From contig NZ_BNJJ01000013.1 of the NCBI RefSeq assembly GCF_016587435.1, positions 186,001 through 250,000 on the forward strand: a stretch of 64,000 bases of DNA, read 5' to 3'. The DNA comes from Dictyobacter formicarum. GTDB lineage: Bacteria > Chloroflexota > Ktedonobacteria > Ktedonobacterales > Ktedonobacteraceae. Position numbers and translations under genes: made by a program. The notes beneath the pieces were generated by a model. That model worked only from the letters and a program-made list of their open reading frames with translations. It ran no database searches and had not been told where the DNA came from. Position 1 is the first letter of the stretch. Each line of letters begins with the position of its first letter. This document shows, in pieces, positions 63,625 to 64,000 of the stretch.

Positions 63625-64000
63625 TATCGTCTTGCTTCTTTCACTTTTGGTAAAGAGACAATACTGCAGCTGGCTAAAGAGTATTTAGAAATGGATTGTG
63701 TTTTCTTTTTATTATAAGGATATGGGTTTTGAGAATTTTGTGTGTTTGTTTAAGAAAGGTGTATAGGTATTTCTTTATTGTTCTTTTTGGTGTGGTTGAT
63801 ATGGTTGCTTTTAAGAGTGCTCATTTTTTAAGTTATTTCTAGGTTAGAATATACCATAGGTAGATATAAAAGTACATAGTTCTTTTTTTTCTTTTTGATG
63901 TGCCGCCTGATGATCTTTTACTTTTTAAGAAGGTATAAATGATCTCTTGTATTCCCGCCTTCGGCGGGAGGGGGGAGAGGATGTTGGTGGGGACACCCCA
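63625..64000. other. AT-rich end of window with one GC hairpin
   Basis: T-rich on the plus strand with no ORF. TCCCGCC-TTC-GGCGGGA at 63953-63969 is a hairpin, perhaps the end of a gene outside the window or another repeat. Confidence 0.45.

Overview
This window looks like a chromosomal segment of a Chloroflexota bacterium, most likely a Ktedonobacteria (Ktedonobacter/Dictyobacter-like) genome; this is inference from gene content, not a search. Pointers are several Ser/Thr kinases (one with a zinc ribbon and WD40 repeats), a bacterial translin-family protein, lipoproteins with Gram-positive-style lipoboxes, small CxxC...SHGxCxxC proteins, moderate GC with AT-rich intergenic DNA, and very long perfect hairpins at gene ends. 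No rRNA, tRNA, CRISPR array, phage or transposase gene was seen.

Layout. 1-4.3 kb: a truncated SGNH hydrolase, a frameshifted methyltransferase, a GNAT acetyltransferase and a DHA2-type MFS pump. 4.3-8.5 kb: a peptide/nickel-type ABC importer operon (binding lipoprotein plus two permeases, no ATPases). 8.6-12.2 kb: SRAP/YedK protein, BioY biotin transporter, a small membrane protein and a PDZ/FeS DUF512 protein. 12.3-13 kb: giant hairpins followed by an orphan RNA gene candidate with its own promoter, a start-like small ORF and a terminator. 13.1-19.1 kb: zinc-ribbon/kinase/WD40 protein and a heterodimeric ABC exporter. 19.05-19.6 kb: a dense array of palindromic elements. 19.6-25.8 kb: membrane-fused molybdopterin oxidoreductase, YtkA/FixH-like protein and the sdhCDAB operon. 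26-31.5 kb: epoxide hydrolase-like protein, TPR-like membrane protein, zinc-binding protein and LolA/LprG-like lipoprotein. 31.5-37.2 kb (minus strand): hemE-hemH and two transmembrane kinases.

37.5-46 kb: a frameshifted SUI1/YciH gene, a VOC protein, hypotheticals, a translin-family protein, MenA-like prenyltransferase, MOSC protein, TatD nuclease and a CysS/MshC-like ligase overlapping it by 4 bases. 46-50 kb: a palindromic module, a 54-55 bp tandem array, then an MFS transporter carrying a C-terminal extracytoplasmic domain, followed by a secreted protein of similar character. 50-54 kb (minus): membrane protein, APC permease and acetamidase/formamidase, plausibly a uptake-and-hydrolysis pair. 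54-58.4 kb: RadC facing an hsp20-lon stress operon across two nested convergent terminators. 58.6-64 kb: mostly small hypothetical or membrane proteins separated by AT-rich DNA.

How it fits together. Aerobic respiration and cofactors are prominent: succinate dehydrogenase, late haem synthesis, menaquinone synthesis, molybdopterin enzyme and biotin uptake. Envelope signalling and export form a second theme (kinases, ABC exporter, MFS-lipid-binding-like fusion, LprG-like lipoprotein). The most unusual layer is non-coding: at least four families of palindromic repeats, two of which share an identical core but have different, perfectly self-complementary arms, and an RNA candidate with two mutually exclusive folds.
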